DNA from: Aquabacterium sp029268225 | GTDB taxonomy: Bacteria > Pseudomonadota > Gammaproteobacteria > Burkholderiales > Burkholderiaceae_C | Reading direction: 5' to 3' | DNA: 64,000 bases | Assembly: GCF_037482285.1 (NCBI RefSeq) | Contig: NZ_JBBEYB010000002.1 | Coordinates: 124,001-188,000, forward strand | Shown here: positions 52,585 to 62,655 of the stretch, in pieces | How the letters are laid out: every line of letters starts with the position of its first letter | How positions within the stretch are numbered: the stretch's first letter is position 1 | Notes under the pieces: generated by a model | The model's database searches: none | The model's input: only the letters and a program-made list of their open reading frames with translations | What the model was told of the DNA's origin: nothing | Made by a program: the position numbers and the translations under genes

Positions 52585-53406
52585 ATGCCTTTGAATGACA
52601 CATCTGTCAGCCCTGCACAGAAAAAAGGGCGCCTGCTGCTGATCCCCAACACACTGGATCTGGGGTGCACGGGGGAGCCAGGTGAGGGCCCCTTGCCCGA
52701 CCTGCGTGAGGTGTTGCCCCTCGGTGCCTTGCAAGCAGCGGCCGGGCTGCGTTACTGGGTGGCAGAAAACGCCAAGACCACCCGCGCCTTTCTCAAACGT
52801 GTGGCAGAGGTACAAGCGTTGCTCACGCCCATTCAGGAGCAAGACATTCAAGTGCTGCCTCGGCCGCCCAAGGGGGGGCAGAAGAAGCCGGGCAGTGGGC
52901 AAGATCAGGCGGTACGTGCCTTGTTGGCCCCGGCCCTGGCTGGACATGATGTGGGGCTGATCTCGGAAGCTGGCTTACCCGCGGTGGCAGATCCCGGCTC
53001 AGCGGTCGTGCTGGCGGCACACCGCGCCGGCATTGAGGTGGTGCCCTTTGCTGGCCCCAGCTCTCTGGTGCTGGCTTTGGCCGCCAGCGGTCTGCATGGA
53101 CAGAGTTTCGCCTTTGTAGGCTATCTGCCAGTGGAAGCCAGTCAGCGTGTGCAACGCATCAGGGAGCTGGAGCTGCTTTCGCGCAAGAGCCACCAGACCC
53201 AGCTGGTGATCGAGACGCCCTACCGCAATGCCGCACTGTGGCAAGCATTGGTGCAGCACCTGCAGCTCGACACCCTGCTGAGCGTGAGTTGCGGCCTGAC
53301 TCTGGCGGATGGCTGGAGCCGCACTGCGACAGTGGAGCAATGGCGCAAGCGCCCTTTGAATCTGCCAGACAAGGTTCCGGCTGTGTTCAGCTGGCTGGCT
53401 TCATGA
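52585..53406 (+). CDS. SAM-dependent methyltransferase, tetrapyrrole methylase fold
   Basis: 273-aa protein related to RsmI and tetrapyrrole methylases: LLLIPNTLDLG at the N-terminus, GHDVGLISEAGLPAVADPGS near residues 117-136, and VVPFAGPSSLVLALAASGLHGQSFAFVGYLPVE near 152-184. It lacks a standard RsmI N-terminus, as in the RsmI-like paralog next to maf in Burkholderiales. Substrate unknown. It starts 13 bp after maf, so it is co-transcribed. Confidence 0.87.
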   Translation: MPLNDTSVSPAQKKGRLLLIPNTLDLGCTGEPGEGPLPDLREVLPLGALQAAAGLRYWVAENAKTTRAFLKRVAEVQALLTPIQEQDIQVLPRPPKGGQKKPGSGQDQAVRALLAPALAGHDVGLISEAGLPAVADPGSAVVLAAHRAGIEVVPFAGPSSLVLALAASGLHGQSFAFVGYLPVEASQRVQRIRELELLSRKSHQTQLVIETPYRNAALWQALVQHLQLDTLLSVSCGLTLADGWSRTATVEQWRKRPLNLPDKVPAVFSWLAS

Positions 53407-53526
53407 CGCGGTCAAGCTCGGGCGCGATGCAGGCCATCGTCCTGCACAACGCTCAGGATTGGCTCTTCTTGCCACAATGACGGGCAACGTTTTTTCATTC
53501 ACCGCTTCCTGACAGGTTTGTCTGCC

Positions 53527-54021
53527 ATGTCTTCCGCTTCTGCCCCCCTGCCCGCCCACCACCATGCCGAGCCAGGCCCGCTGGCCCGACGCCTGGGTTA
53601 CCTTGGCTTGCTGCCTTTCATCGCCGGCGCCCTGTTTGTGTGGCTGCTGGGCACACGCATGGATGATGACCCGTTCTTCTTCGTGGTGCGTGGCCTCACC
53701 GCCTACGCTGCACTGGTGGTGTCCTTCCTGGGCGGACTGCACTGGGGAATGCTGATGTGGCAGTCGGGCGTCGGCGCCCCAGAATCCAGCTTGCATCAAC
53801 GTGCGCTGTGGGTGGGTATTGCCTACTCATTGGCGGGCCTGGTGGCTGTGGTGATGCCCCCCTACGCGGGCTTGGCACTGATTGGCTTTGTGCTGATTGC
53901 CTGCTATTTGATCGACCGCAAGCTGTATCCCGCCATGGGCACTGCAGGCTGGCTGACCCTGCGTTTTCGTTTGACCGTGGTGGCCAGCCTGTGCTGCTTC
54001 CTTGCCGCAGCCCAGATCTGA
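53527..54021 (+). CDS. DUF3429 membrane protein
   Basis: 164-aa integral membrane protein with about four to five hydrophobic helices (GYLGLLPFIAGALFVWLLG, GLTAYAALVVSFLGGLHWGM, WVGIAYSLAGLVAVVMPP, LALIGFVLIACYLIDRKLYP) in the DUF3429 pattern. ATG 53527 is preferred to TTG 53518. It sits between the methyltransferase and the M61 peptidase. Function unknown. Confidence 0.83.
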   Translation: MSSASAPLPAHHHAEPGPLARRLGYLGLLPFIAGALFVWLLGTRMDDDPFFFVVRGLTAYAALVVSFLGGLHWGMLMWQSGVGAPESSLHQRALWVGIAYSLAGLVAVVMPPYAGLALIGFVLIACYLIDRKLYPAMGTAGWLTLRFRLTVVASLCCFLAAAQI

Positions 54022-54048
54022 ACGTCACCGCCAGTACGCGCACTTGTC

Positions 54049-55854
54049 ATGATTGATTTCCGCATTGAAGTGGGCAACGCCCACACCCATCGATTCCAAG
54101 TCACGATGCGCATGGCCCGCCCCCAACCGGGTCAGGTTGTGAGCCTGCCAGTGTGGATTCCCGGGAGTTATCTGGTGCGGGAGTTCGCTCGGCATCTGTC
54201 ACCGATCGCTGCCACGCAAAACGGGGCATCGGTACCTGTCGCGCCCCTGGACAAATGCACATGGCGTGTCGAGAACACCGGAACGGGCCCATTGACCTTG
54301 CGCTACGAGGTCTACGCATTCGATACCTCGGTGCGCACGGCGTTTTTGGATGCGCGACGGGGCTTCTTCAACGGCACCAGCGTGTTCCTCAAAGCCGAGG
54401 GATTCGAATGCCAGGCCCAGCGCGTGAAGATCACCGGTCTGCCCAAGGGCTGGCGCGTGGCAACGGCCATGCCTGCCGTGAAAGTGAATGCGCAAGGGCT
54501 GGGCGACTACGAGGCACCAGATTACGACACACTGATTGATCACCCGGTCGAACTGGGCACGTTCTGGCATGGTGAGTTCACGGTGCGCGGTGTGCGGCAC
54601 GAGTTCGTCGTGGCGGGCGCCACGGACGACTTTGATGGCCAACGCCTGTTGGACGATACCCAGCGCATTTGCGAGGCCCAGATCAGCTTCTGGCATGGTC
54701 GCCGCAAGGTGCCATTCACGCACTATGTGTTCATGCTCAATGTCGTGGACGACGGCTATGGCGGTCTGGAGCACCGTCAGAGCACGGCCTTGATTTGTGG
54801 ACGGCGTGACCTGCCGCGACGAGGTCACGCGCTGAACAAGGACAGCTACACCACTTTGCTGGGTCTGATCAGCCATGAGTACTTCCACACATGGAATGTG
54901 AAGCGGCTCAAGCCGGTGGAGTTTGCGCCTTACGACTACACGCAGGAGAACCACACCCGCATGCTGTGGTTCTTCGAGGGCTTCACTTCGTACTACGACG
55001 ATCAGTTCTTGCTGCGCACCGGCCTGGTCGACCCAAACACTTACCTGAAGTTGCTGAGCAAGACCATCAACCAGGTGCTCGCCACGCCTGGGCGCCTGGA
55101 TTACAGCGTGGCGCAGGCGAGTTTCGATGCCTGGACACGTTACTACCGCCAGGATGAAAACACCGCCAATGCCACGGTGAGCTACTACACCAAGGGAGCG
55201 TTGGTGGGCTTGGCACTGGACCTGACCCTGCGCCAACTGCCATCCACGACCGAATTGGGCGCAGGCCCCACGCTGGATGGCGTGATGTTGCGTTTGTGGA
55301 AACTGGGGCGTCCCATCACCCAGGATGATGTGGCTCAGGCGCTGGCCGATGAGGCAGGGCACCCTCCGCCGACATCCGTATTCGCTTCACCCCATGGGGC
55401 TGACATGCCAAACTGTTGGCGTGCCTTGCTCGACAACTGGACCGAGGGATGCGAAGACCTGCCCCTGGCGACCTTGTTGCGCACGCAGGGCGTGGACTGG
55501 CACACGCAAGCAGGCAGCTTGGCTCAGCGGCTGGGTGCACGCATCGGAGAGCGTGGCGGGGTCCAACAGGTACTGGCCGTCATGCACGGCAGCGCGGCCG
55601 AGCAGATGGGGTTGAGTGCTGGCGATGAATTGCTGGCGTTGGGCGAATGGCGCATCAAGCGTGCCGAGGACCTCGCCCAATGGCACGACGCCAGCCGGCC
55701 TCAGACGCTGCTGGTCTGCCGCGATCAACGCGTGCTGAGCCTGACCCTGCCGGTGCTGCCAAACACGGGCGGGGAAACCGTGGCCCTGGCTCTGGCGAAC
55801 GACCCAGTGGATGAGCAAGCGCTCGCGCGCCGCGCCAACTGGCTGAAGGTCTGA
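54049..55854 (+). CDS. M61 family glycyl-aminopeptidase with PDZ domain
   Basis: 601-aa zinc metallopeptidase of family M61. An N-terminal beta-rich domain (VWIPGSYLVREFARHL near residues 35-50) is followed by the catalytic motif SHEYFHTWNVKRLKP near 277-291, with the downstream Glu in WFFEGFTSYYDD. A PDZ domain lies near 505-570 (GVQQVLAVMHGSAAEQMGLSAGDELLALG). No signal peptide is evident, so cytoplasmic location is likely. It ends 21 bp from convergent dsbC. Confidence 0.92.
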   Translation: MIDFRIEVGNAHTHRFQVTMRMARPQPGQVVSLPVWIPGSYLVREFARHLSPIAATQNGASVPVAPLDKCTWRVENTGTGPLTLRYEVYAFDTSVRTAFLDARRGFFNGTSVFLKAEGFECQAQRVKITGLPKGWRVATAMPAVKVNAQGLGDYEAPDYDTLIDHPVELGTFWHGEFTVRGVRHEFVVAGATDDFDGQRLLDDTQRICEAQISFWHGRRKVPFTHYVFMLNVVDDGYGGLEHRQSTALICGRRDLPRRGHALNKDSYTTLLGLISHEYFHTWNVKRLKPVEFAPYDYTQENHTRMLWFFEGFTSYYDDQFLLRTGLVDPNTYLKLLSKTINQVLATPGRLDYSVAQASFDAWTRYYRQDENTANATVSYYTKGALVGLALDLTLRQLPSTTELGAGPTLDGVMLRLWKLGRPITQDDVAQALADEAGHPPPTSVFASPHGADMPNCWRALLDNWTEGCEDLPLATLLRTQGVDWHTQAGSLAQRLGARIGERGGVQQVLAVMHGSAAEQMGLSAGDELLALGEWRIKRAEDLAQWHDASRPQTLLVCRDQRVLSLTLPVLPNTGGETVALALANDPVDEQALARRANWLKV

Positions 55855-55875
55855 GCCGCCGAGGCGCCAGCTCGA

Positions 55876-56631
55876 TCAGCGTCCTGCCTTGGCACTGGCC
55901 TGGGAAAGGCGCTGCTCGATGGTGGCCAGAGGCGCCGCAGCCGCGAGACGGGTACCGTCTTCAAAGAACATGGCCGGCGTGCCGTTGACGCCCAAGCGCT
56001 GCGCCAATGCGAGGTTGCGCTGCATGGGGGTGGTGCACTTGCCGAAAGCACGGGCAGGCGCCTTGTTGTCAATCATCCAGTCCAACCAGGCACTGGTGCG
56101 ATCCTTCATGCACCAGATGCTTTCAGATTTGGCGCGTGAGTCTGCGCCCAAGATGGGGATCAACAGGGTGTACACCGTGATGTCCTTGACCTTCTGCAGT
56201 TCGCGCTCAAGTTGTTTGCAGTAGCCACAGTTCGGGTCGGCAAACACCACCAGGCGCCGCTTGCCTGTGCCGTTCTTCCAAACGATCGCGTCCTGGAAGG
56301 GGAAGGTGTCGAACGCCACACGATTGATGTCTTCCAGGCGCTCGGCGGTCAGATCACGCCGGGTGCGGGTTTCCAACATGTGACCCTCAATGAGGTAGTC
56401 ACCCGTGGCATCACTGTAGAACACCGAATTACCGACCTTCAACTCGATCAGCCCGCTCATGGGAGTGGTGCGTGCCGACTCAACGGGGGGCAGCGTGGGC
56501 AGCCGTTGAGCCAACTTCTGCTGAAGGGCCTTGAGTTGGGCTGCTGGAATGTCGGTCGTCTGCGCCTGACCAGCGCTCATCAGTGAAAGAGAAAGTGCAG
56601 CCAGCGTCAGGCCACGAAACAGACCGTTCAT
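55876..56631 (-). CDS. dsbC: Thiol:disulfide interchange protein DsbC
   Basis: Periplasmic disulfide isomerase, 251 aa. The signal peptide is MNGLFRGLTLAALSLSLMSA. An N-terminal dimerisation domain (SGLIELKVGNSVFYSDATGDYLIEGHML) precedes the thioredoxin-like domain with active site DPNCGYCKQLER near residues 134-145. A second Cys pair (Cys in ESIWCMKDR and GKCTTPMQ) matches the DsbC structural disulfide. It follows the UbiH-like gene by 33 bp. Confidence 0.94.
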   Translation of the reverse strand: MNGLFRGLTLAALSLSLMSAGQAQTTDIPAAQLKALQQKLAQRLPTLPPVESARTTPMSGLIELKVGNSVFYSDATGDYLIEGHMLETRTRRDLTAERLEDINRVAFDTFPFQDAIVWKNGTGKRRLVVFADPNCGYCKQLERELQKVKDITVYTLLIPILGADSRAKSESIWCMKDRTSAWLDWMIDNKAPARAFGKCTTPMQRNLALAQRLGVNGTPAMFFEDGTRLAAAAPLATIEQRLSQASAKAGR

Positions 56632-56664
56632 CTTGTTCCTTTGTGAGTGATCGGTGAGAGAGGG

Positions 56665-57825
56665 TCACGCATCCAGCGCACGACCCACCAACCATTGTTT
56701 GACAGGTCCCAGTCGCTCCACCAAGGTCATGCCGGCGTTGCGGAGGTCTTTCATGGGCCCGCGCTGGTCCGCAAACAGGTGCAACAAGCTGTCGGTGAGG
56801 CCAGCCATGGCCCGTGTCGGCGCCTCGCGCCGGCGGACGTAGCGACGCAGCGTGCGTTCGTCGCCCAGGGATCGCCAGGGTTCTCGCGCGCGCGCTTCGC
56901 GCAAAACCTCGACCAAGGTGTCGACATCGGCCAAGCCCAGGTTGAGACCCTGCCCAGCCAGAGGGTGCACCTGATGCGCGGCATCTCCCAGCAAGACCCA
57001 GCCGGGCCCGATCCAGCGATCGGCCTGAGCGAGTGCGAGCGGCCATCCGGCCACCTCGGAGGCCACGCTGAGATGGCCGACCTGCTCGGCAGCCTCAGGG
57101 GAGGATTGCAGCACAGCGTCGTTGAGTTCCAACTCGAAATCGGCGGCGCTCAAGGCCAACAGATGTTGCGCACGCTCCTTGGGTACAGACCAGACCAGCC
57201 CGTAGGACGCACCGGGATCAGGTTGATTGAAGGGCAGGAGCGCCAGGATGTCGGGCGAACGGAACCACTGACGGGCCACCCCGTTGTGAGGGCGCTCTGC
57301 CCTCAGGCGGGTGGCCACACCCCAGTGCCCGTAGTCCTGGCGGGTGAACTCAACCCCCAAATCTGCACGGGTGCCGGAGTGCTTGCCTTCACAGATGGCC
57401 AACAATGCAGACTGGACGGGGGCGCGCCCGCCCTGCAAGGGCGAGACAAGCTCCACACGCGGCGCAAAGCGCAAGGCCTCCCCCAGCAAACGCTCCAGAG
57501 CCGCCGCGTCGACAATCCACGCAAGCTCCGGCACGCGCTGCTGCCAGGCCGAAAATGACACAGCCCCGCCCGCATCGCCAGCGATCTTCATGTCGAACAC
57601 GGGGGCCGACCAGGCTTTGAGTGCAGGCCACACGCGCAGGCGCTCCAGCAAGGCGATGGCGCGGGCATTGAGGGCATAGGTGCGCACATCAGCTTGCGCA
57701 GATCGGGCAGAGTCAGGCGCCTTGGCCCATGCCACCCGCCACCCCTCGGCCGACAAGGCCAGCGTCAGGCTCATGGCGACGGCACCCGAACCACTCACAC
57801 ACACATCGAAACCGGTCGCACTCAT
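56665..57825 (-). CDS. FAD-dependent monooxygenase, UbiH/UbiF/COQ6 family
   Basis: Flavoprotein hydroxylase of 386 aa, probably in ubiquinone ring hydroxylation. The FAD-binding motif DVCVSGSGAVAMSLTLALS lies near residues 6-24, and the second FAD motif GDAAHQVHPLAGQGLNLGLADV near 281-302. A middle segment (YGLVWSVPKERAQHLLAL) fits the family. Which ring position it hydroxylates cannot be told from sequence. ATG 57825 is preferred to 57834. It precedes dsbC. Confidence 0.88.
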   Translation of the reverse strand: MSATGFDVCVSGSGAVAMSLTLALSAEGWRVAWAKAPDSARSAQADVRTYALNARAIALLERLRVWPALKAWSAPVFDMKIAGDAGGAVSFSAWQQRVPELAWIVDAAALERLLGEALRFAPRVELVSPLQGGRAPVQSALLAICEGKHSGTRADLGVEFTRQDYGHWGVATRLRAERPHNGVARQWFRSPDILALLPFNQPDPGASYGLVWSVPKERAQHLLALSAADFELELNDAVLQSSPEAAEQVGHLSVASEVAGWPLALAQADRWIGPGWVLLGDAAHQVHPLAGQGLNLGLADVDTLVEVLREARAREPWRSLGDERTLRRYVRRREAPTRAMAGLTDSLLHLFADQRGPMKDLRNAGMTLVERLGPVKQWLVGRALDA

Positions 57826-57923
57826 GAGAACCATCCAGACTGAAGGGGATGCAGCGCGCCGCCAGGCAGCACTGCAGGCCCGTTAATCTAATATGAATTC
57901 GCAACCATGCGGTTTGAGGTGCC

Positions 57924-58133
57924 TCATGCGGACCCAGGCGTCAGCGTGCTCAGCAAAGCGTGGGCCGATGGAAAGTCAAAGGTCTCCACGTCATGTTGCA
58001 ACTGGCTGCAGGCCTCGGGCGACAAGATGGCGCGGAACTGCACCCCCCATTGTCGCCAGAGCACGTACGCCTGCATGTCATTGCGGGCCAGGGCATCACG
58101 CAGGGCCTGCCAGGCTGCCTGAACCTCCTGTGT
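57924..58133 (-). pseudogene. Remnant resembling a hybrid sensor kinase C-terminus
   Basis: About 68 codons in a different frame from the adjacent integrase, ending at TGA 57924-57926. The translation (QAAWQALRDALARND..., then VETFDFPSAHALLSTL) resembles the C-terminal tail after the receiver domain of betaproteobacterial hybrid histidine kinases. No start or upstream domains are present. The frame is closed upstream by TGA at 58134-58136, so it is a fragment joined to the integrase. The family call is by pattern only. Confidence 0.45.
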
Positions 58134-58996
58134 TCATCCCCGGGCTCCAGCCCATCACAGCGTCGCTGGAGAATCTCAGCCATCATCGGTGTGATGGGCA
58201 GCGAATGCGGCTTCCCATTCTTGGTCTCAAGAACGCTTAGAACGCCCTTGGCAAGGTCAATCTGCTGGCGCTGTAGTTCACGGCACTCGTTGCGTCTCAA
58301 GCCCGTGTAGAGCGTCAACAGCAGGAAATCGCGCTGCCGCTCCCCTAGCTTGTCCAACGCCGCCCGCCACGCGGGCAAATCACGCTCCTGTAGCACTCGG
58401 GCCCGGGGCTGCGCACGTTCAGGCATCAACCCCACCGCAGCCAGCTTGGCAAACGGGCTATCGAGCTCCAGCCCATGCACCGCGTTCAAATACTTGATCA
58501 GAGCGCCCCAGAGCCCTCTGGCAACCTCGACCAAGGCAGCCCCCTTGCTCTGAGCAAAATCGCTGCAGTGCTCTGAAAAAGCCCCGTCTTGGAGATCGTC
58601 AACTGGACGCCCCAGCCACTGCCCAAAATGCGTTCGCATAAGTGAGTCGTATCGCTTGCTGCTCGACGCCTTGATGCCCTTGGCTGAGCAGTAGGCAACC
58701 AACGCCTCCGCCAGGGTCGGCAGCTTCTTCTTGATCTCTCGAGCAGGCAACCGCCCTGCCCTGCATTCGCGTAACACCTGCATGGCCTGCGCCCTCGCTT
58801 CATCCACGCTAATCAGCGGCCAGTGCCCCAGCGTTAAGCGAAACTGCTGACCTGCCACGCTGGTGGCCACCCGAAAGGTGCGGGTTCGGGCATTCATGCG
58901 CACGCAAAAACCTGAAAGCATGCGGTCACGCAGGATTCGAGCATCCCTGACGGTGCTTTTCTGAAGCAACGCTTCCGTGATCAGTACAATCGGCAT
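57950..58996 (-). pseudogene. Truncated tyrosine recombinase (integrase)
   Basis: The frame runs from ATG 58996. It has an arm-type DNA-binding domain (RVATSVAGQQFRLTLGHWPLISVDEARAQA, residues ~43-72), a SAM-like core-binding region, and the start of the catalytic domain with Arg in LYTGLRRNECREL and a Lys in NGKPHSLPIT. After about residue 285 (LQRRCDGLEPGDE) homology stops, and the last ~60 residues are out-of-frame sequence from a joined fragment. The HxxR and Tyr nucleophile boxes are missing, so it cannot be active. It is the only clear mobile-element relic in the window, lodged between ubiH-like and ychF. Confidence 0.85.
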
Positions 58997-59092
58997 CAGT
59001 TTCCCCAGGCAAAACGAGGACAAAGCTCCCGGGATTGCGGGCAGCTCTGTGTTTGGTTGAGTCGATCACCGCCAAGTCAGTGCTGACGCTGC

Positions 59093-59133
59093 TCGGGCAC
59101 TTCGACCGCGCCCACGTTGGGCTCGATGGTGCA
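59093..59133 (-). repeat. Inverted partial copy of a ychF segment upstream of ychF
   Basis: On the minus strand this 41-nt stretch encodes CTIEPNVGAVEVPE and matches ychF at 59266-59306 (plus strand) at 38 of 41 positions; two of the three differences are synonymous. It is followed in frame by QRQH and a stop at 59077-59079. It forms an inverted repeat across the ychF start. Confidence 0.85.
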
Positions 59134-59163
59134 GTTGGGGCTTGACACACACAAGGAATTTTC

Positions 59164-60258
<1,095 letters not shown>

Positions 60259-60300
60259 CCCTCACCCTGAAACGCGCCGCGCAGCAAGTAGTATCCGCTG

Positions 60301-62574
60301 ATGCAAAAGCCATTGGGTCCTCAGTACCCTGAATATCTCTTGCTGCTTGCCAGTTGGGTCGTGGTGATCGCCTTCATGGCGATCTACTGGACACAGGCGC
60401 TGTCGACCGCCACGCGACAAACCCAACTGGCCGAAGACCTCGCCCGACGCGGGATCGCTCAGACCTCGCATGCCCTGGCCCTCCAGACCGAGACCATGCT
60501 GCGAAAGCTGGACTACGTTTCGGAGCAGCTGGCGGACGACTGGCTGAACAAGCCGCATGAAGCTTTCAGGCAGGCCGCGCGACATGCGCAACAAGCGCTG
60601 CCTGAGGGCGCCATCTTGAACGTGGGTGTCTCGGACGCCCAGGGGCGCTTCATTTTCTCGGCACTCGACCCGCATCCCGGCACCGCCATCTCGGCCGTGT
60701 CAATGGCCGATCGGGAATATTTCCAGGCGCACTTTCAAACCCCACGCTCACCGAATCATCTGCACGTGGGCAAGCCCATTCTGGGCCGATTCAGTCACGA
60801 GTGGGCCGTGGTGCTGAGCCGGCCGATCGACCGAGACGGACAGCGCCTGGGCGTCCTGATTCTGTCGGTCTCCGCCAAATACCTGTCCCGCGCCCTGTCA
60901 CAGGTCTACACCGACCCGCAGGATGCAGCGCTGATTGTGCGCAACGACGGCAGCTACATCGCACGCTCTCACCTCATCGATCAGGTGCTGGGCAAGGCCG
61001 TGCCCCGGGACCGCGACTTCCTGCAGCGGCCGCAGCAAACGCACGGCCAGTACCTGATCACGGCCCCCATCGACGGTGTGGAACGCTACTACGCGTGGCA
61101 CCGTTTGCCACACTATCCTCTGATCGTGAGCGTGGGCATCAGCAAGGCCAAAGCGCTGGCGCCGGTGACCTTGGCGCAGCAGGACGCCTGGCGCCGCAAT
61201 GCCATCGGCAGTGTCGTGTTGGTGCTGATGATGCTGGTCGTCAGCCATCTGCGCTGGAAAGCCGCACGGCAAGCAACGCAACTGCGCGTGGCCCACGAGC
61301 GCATGCACCTGACACTGCACTCGGCCCACAACGGTGTGTGGTCATGGCACGGACAAGGCCAGGCCGTCGAGTGGGACGGGGGACTGTGGGACATGCTGGA
61401 GGTGCCTCCAGCCGACCACCAAGGCGTTGACGGCAGACGGCAAACGGACTGGAAAGCTTTTGTACACCCACAAGACCTGCCCCGCCTGCTGCAAGCATGG
61501 GAAAACTATCTGACACACCCGCAAGATGGTGTCTTCGCGGCAGAGGTGCGCATGCGCACGGGCTCAGGCGGCATCAAATGGGTGGCCGTGCGTGCGCGCG
61601 CTGTTGAGCGAGATGCTGCCGGCTTGCCCGCCTGGGTGGTCGGCACTTATACCGACATCACCGATCGGCATGCGGTCGACGAGTCCTTGCTGATCGAGCG
61701 CAGGCGACTCGATGTGCTGCTGGAACGCTTTCCTGGCGGCGTGCTGATGGAAGACACCGCCGACCGGGTCGTGCTGTTGAACCGCGTCGCCATGGAATGG
61801 ATGGGCCTGTCCGTCCCTGACAAGGCACTGATCGGGTTGACGCACGAGCAACTCCTGCAGCGACTGGATCCGCAAAGAGCCGCCTGGTTGAGTGCCGCCC
61901 ATCCGCAAGAGCGGCGGGAAAGCGGCACCACCTTGGAGGTGGAGGGCCCAGCAGGCAGGGTGCTGGAGATCAAGCGCATCGAGATCAGCGACAGCGATGA
62001 ACCGTTGGGACGGGTTTGGCTGCTGTACGACATCACCGAGCGCAAACGCCGGGAACGCCACCTCACTGCCCTCGCCTCCACGGACTCGCTCACTGGCCTG
62101 CCCAACCGACGCTCGTTCATGGCCACACTGGAGCACGCCCTCGGACGGGCCCAGAGCCGCCCCGGAACGGGATGCGCCGTGATGATGCTGGACATCGACT
62201 GGTTCAAGCAGGTCAATGACACGCATGGCCACCCAGTCGGTGATGCGGTGCTGCAGGAGCTGGCCGCGCGCTTGCGAGCCAGCTTGCGCCAAGGGGACAC
62301 CGCTGCCCGCCTCGGAGGCGAAGAGTTCGCCATCGTGCTGGAGGAGATGGCGCCAGCCGATGCCTTGAACAAGGCCAACGCCATTCGGGAGCGGATCGCC
62401 GCCCTGCCCTTCTCGACCACGGCAGGTGATATCCGGGTGACGGTGAGCATTGGCGTGGCACTGGCTACAGGTCGATTGCTGGCCAGCGACGTGCTCAGCA
62501 CGGCCGACCAAGCCCTGTATCAAGCCAAACAAGAGGGCCGCAACCGTGTGGTGCTGTGGCGCCCCACCCTCTGA
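60301..62574 (+). CDS. Membrane sensory diguanylate cyclase (dCache-PAS-PAS-GGDEF)
   Basis: 757-aa cyclic-di-GMP synthase. A first membrane helix lies at ~11-30 (YLLLLASWVVVIAFMAIYW), then a periplasmic Cache-type sensor (~40-290, with SMADREYFQAH and VGKPILGR), a second helix near 300-318 (AIGSVVLVLMMLVVSHL), and two PAS domains (~335-460 and ~465-585). A GGDEF domain with active-site GGEEF lies near 673. The inhibitory I-site RQGD lies five residues before the GGEEF loop, so product inhibition is expected. No EAL domain. It follows ychF by 42 bp. Confidence 0.93.
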   Translation: MQKPLGPQYPEYLLLLASWVVVIAFMAIYWTQALSTATRQTQLAEDLARRGIAQTSHALALQTETMLRKLDYVSEQLADDWLNKPHEAFRQAARHAQQALPEGAILNVGVSDAQGRFIFSALDPHPGTAISAVSMADREYFQAHFQTPRSPNHLHVGKPILGRFSHEWAVVLSRPIDRDGQRLGVLILSVSAKYLSRALSQVYTDPQDAALIVRNDGSYIARSHLIDQVLGKAVPRDRDFLQRPQQTHGQYLITAPIDGVERYYAWHRLPHYPLIVSVGISKAKALAPVTLAQQDAWRRNAIGSVVLVLMMLVVSHLRWKAARQATQLRVAHERMHLTLHSAHNGVWSWHGQGQAVEWDGGLWDMLEVPPADHQGVDGRRQTDWKAFVHPQDLPRLLQAWENYLTHPQDGVFAAEVRMRTGSGGIKWVAVRARAVERDAAGLPAWVVGTYTDITDRHAVDESLLIERRRLDVLLERFPGGVLMEDTADRVVLLNRVAMEWMGLSVPDKALIGLTHEQLLQRLDPQRAAWLSAAHPQERRESGTTLEVEGPAGRVLEIKRIEISDSDEPLGRVWLLYDITERKRRERHLTALASTDSLTGLPNRRSFMATLEHALGRAQSRPGTGCAVMMLDIDWFKQVNDTHGHPVGDAVLQELAARLRASLRQGDTAARLGGEEFAIVLEEMAPADALNKANAIRERIAALPFSTTAGDIRVTVSIGVALATGRLLASDVLSTADQALYQAKQEGRNRVVLWRPTL

Positions 62575-62589
62575 GCGCGACACAGGCAC

Positions 62590-62615
62590 AAAAAAGCCTG
62601 CCACCCGGGCAGGCT
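62590..62615 (-). terminator. Intrinsic terminator of the PEP-CTERM gene
   Basis: AGCCTGCC and GGCAGGCT (8 bp) enclose a 5-nt loop. On the minus strand the hairpin is followed by TTTTT. It lies 41 bp after the stop of the PEP-CTERM gene and also sits at the end of the convergent cyclase gene. Confidence 0.75.
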
Positions 62616-62655
62616 CATCCAAGGGCTCGGCGGACGGGCCGACCGAACCCGGCCT

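Noticed and set aside
59142..59147. TTGACA just upstream of ychF
   Set aside because: A matching -10 would lie inside the ychF coding region, so it cannot drive this start.
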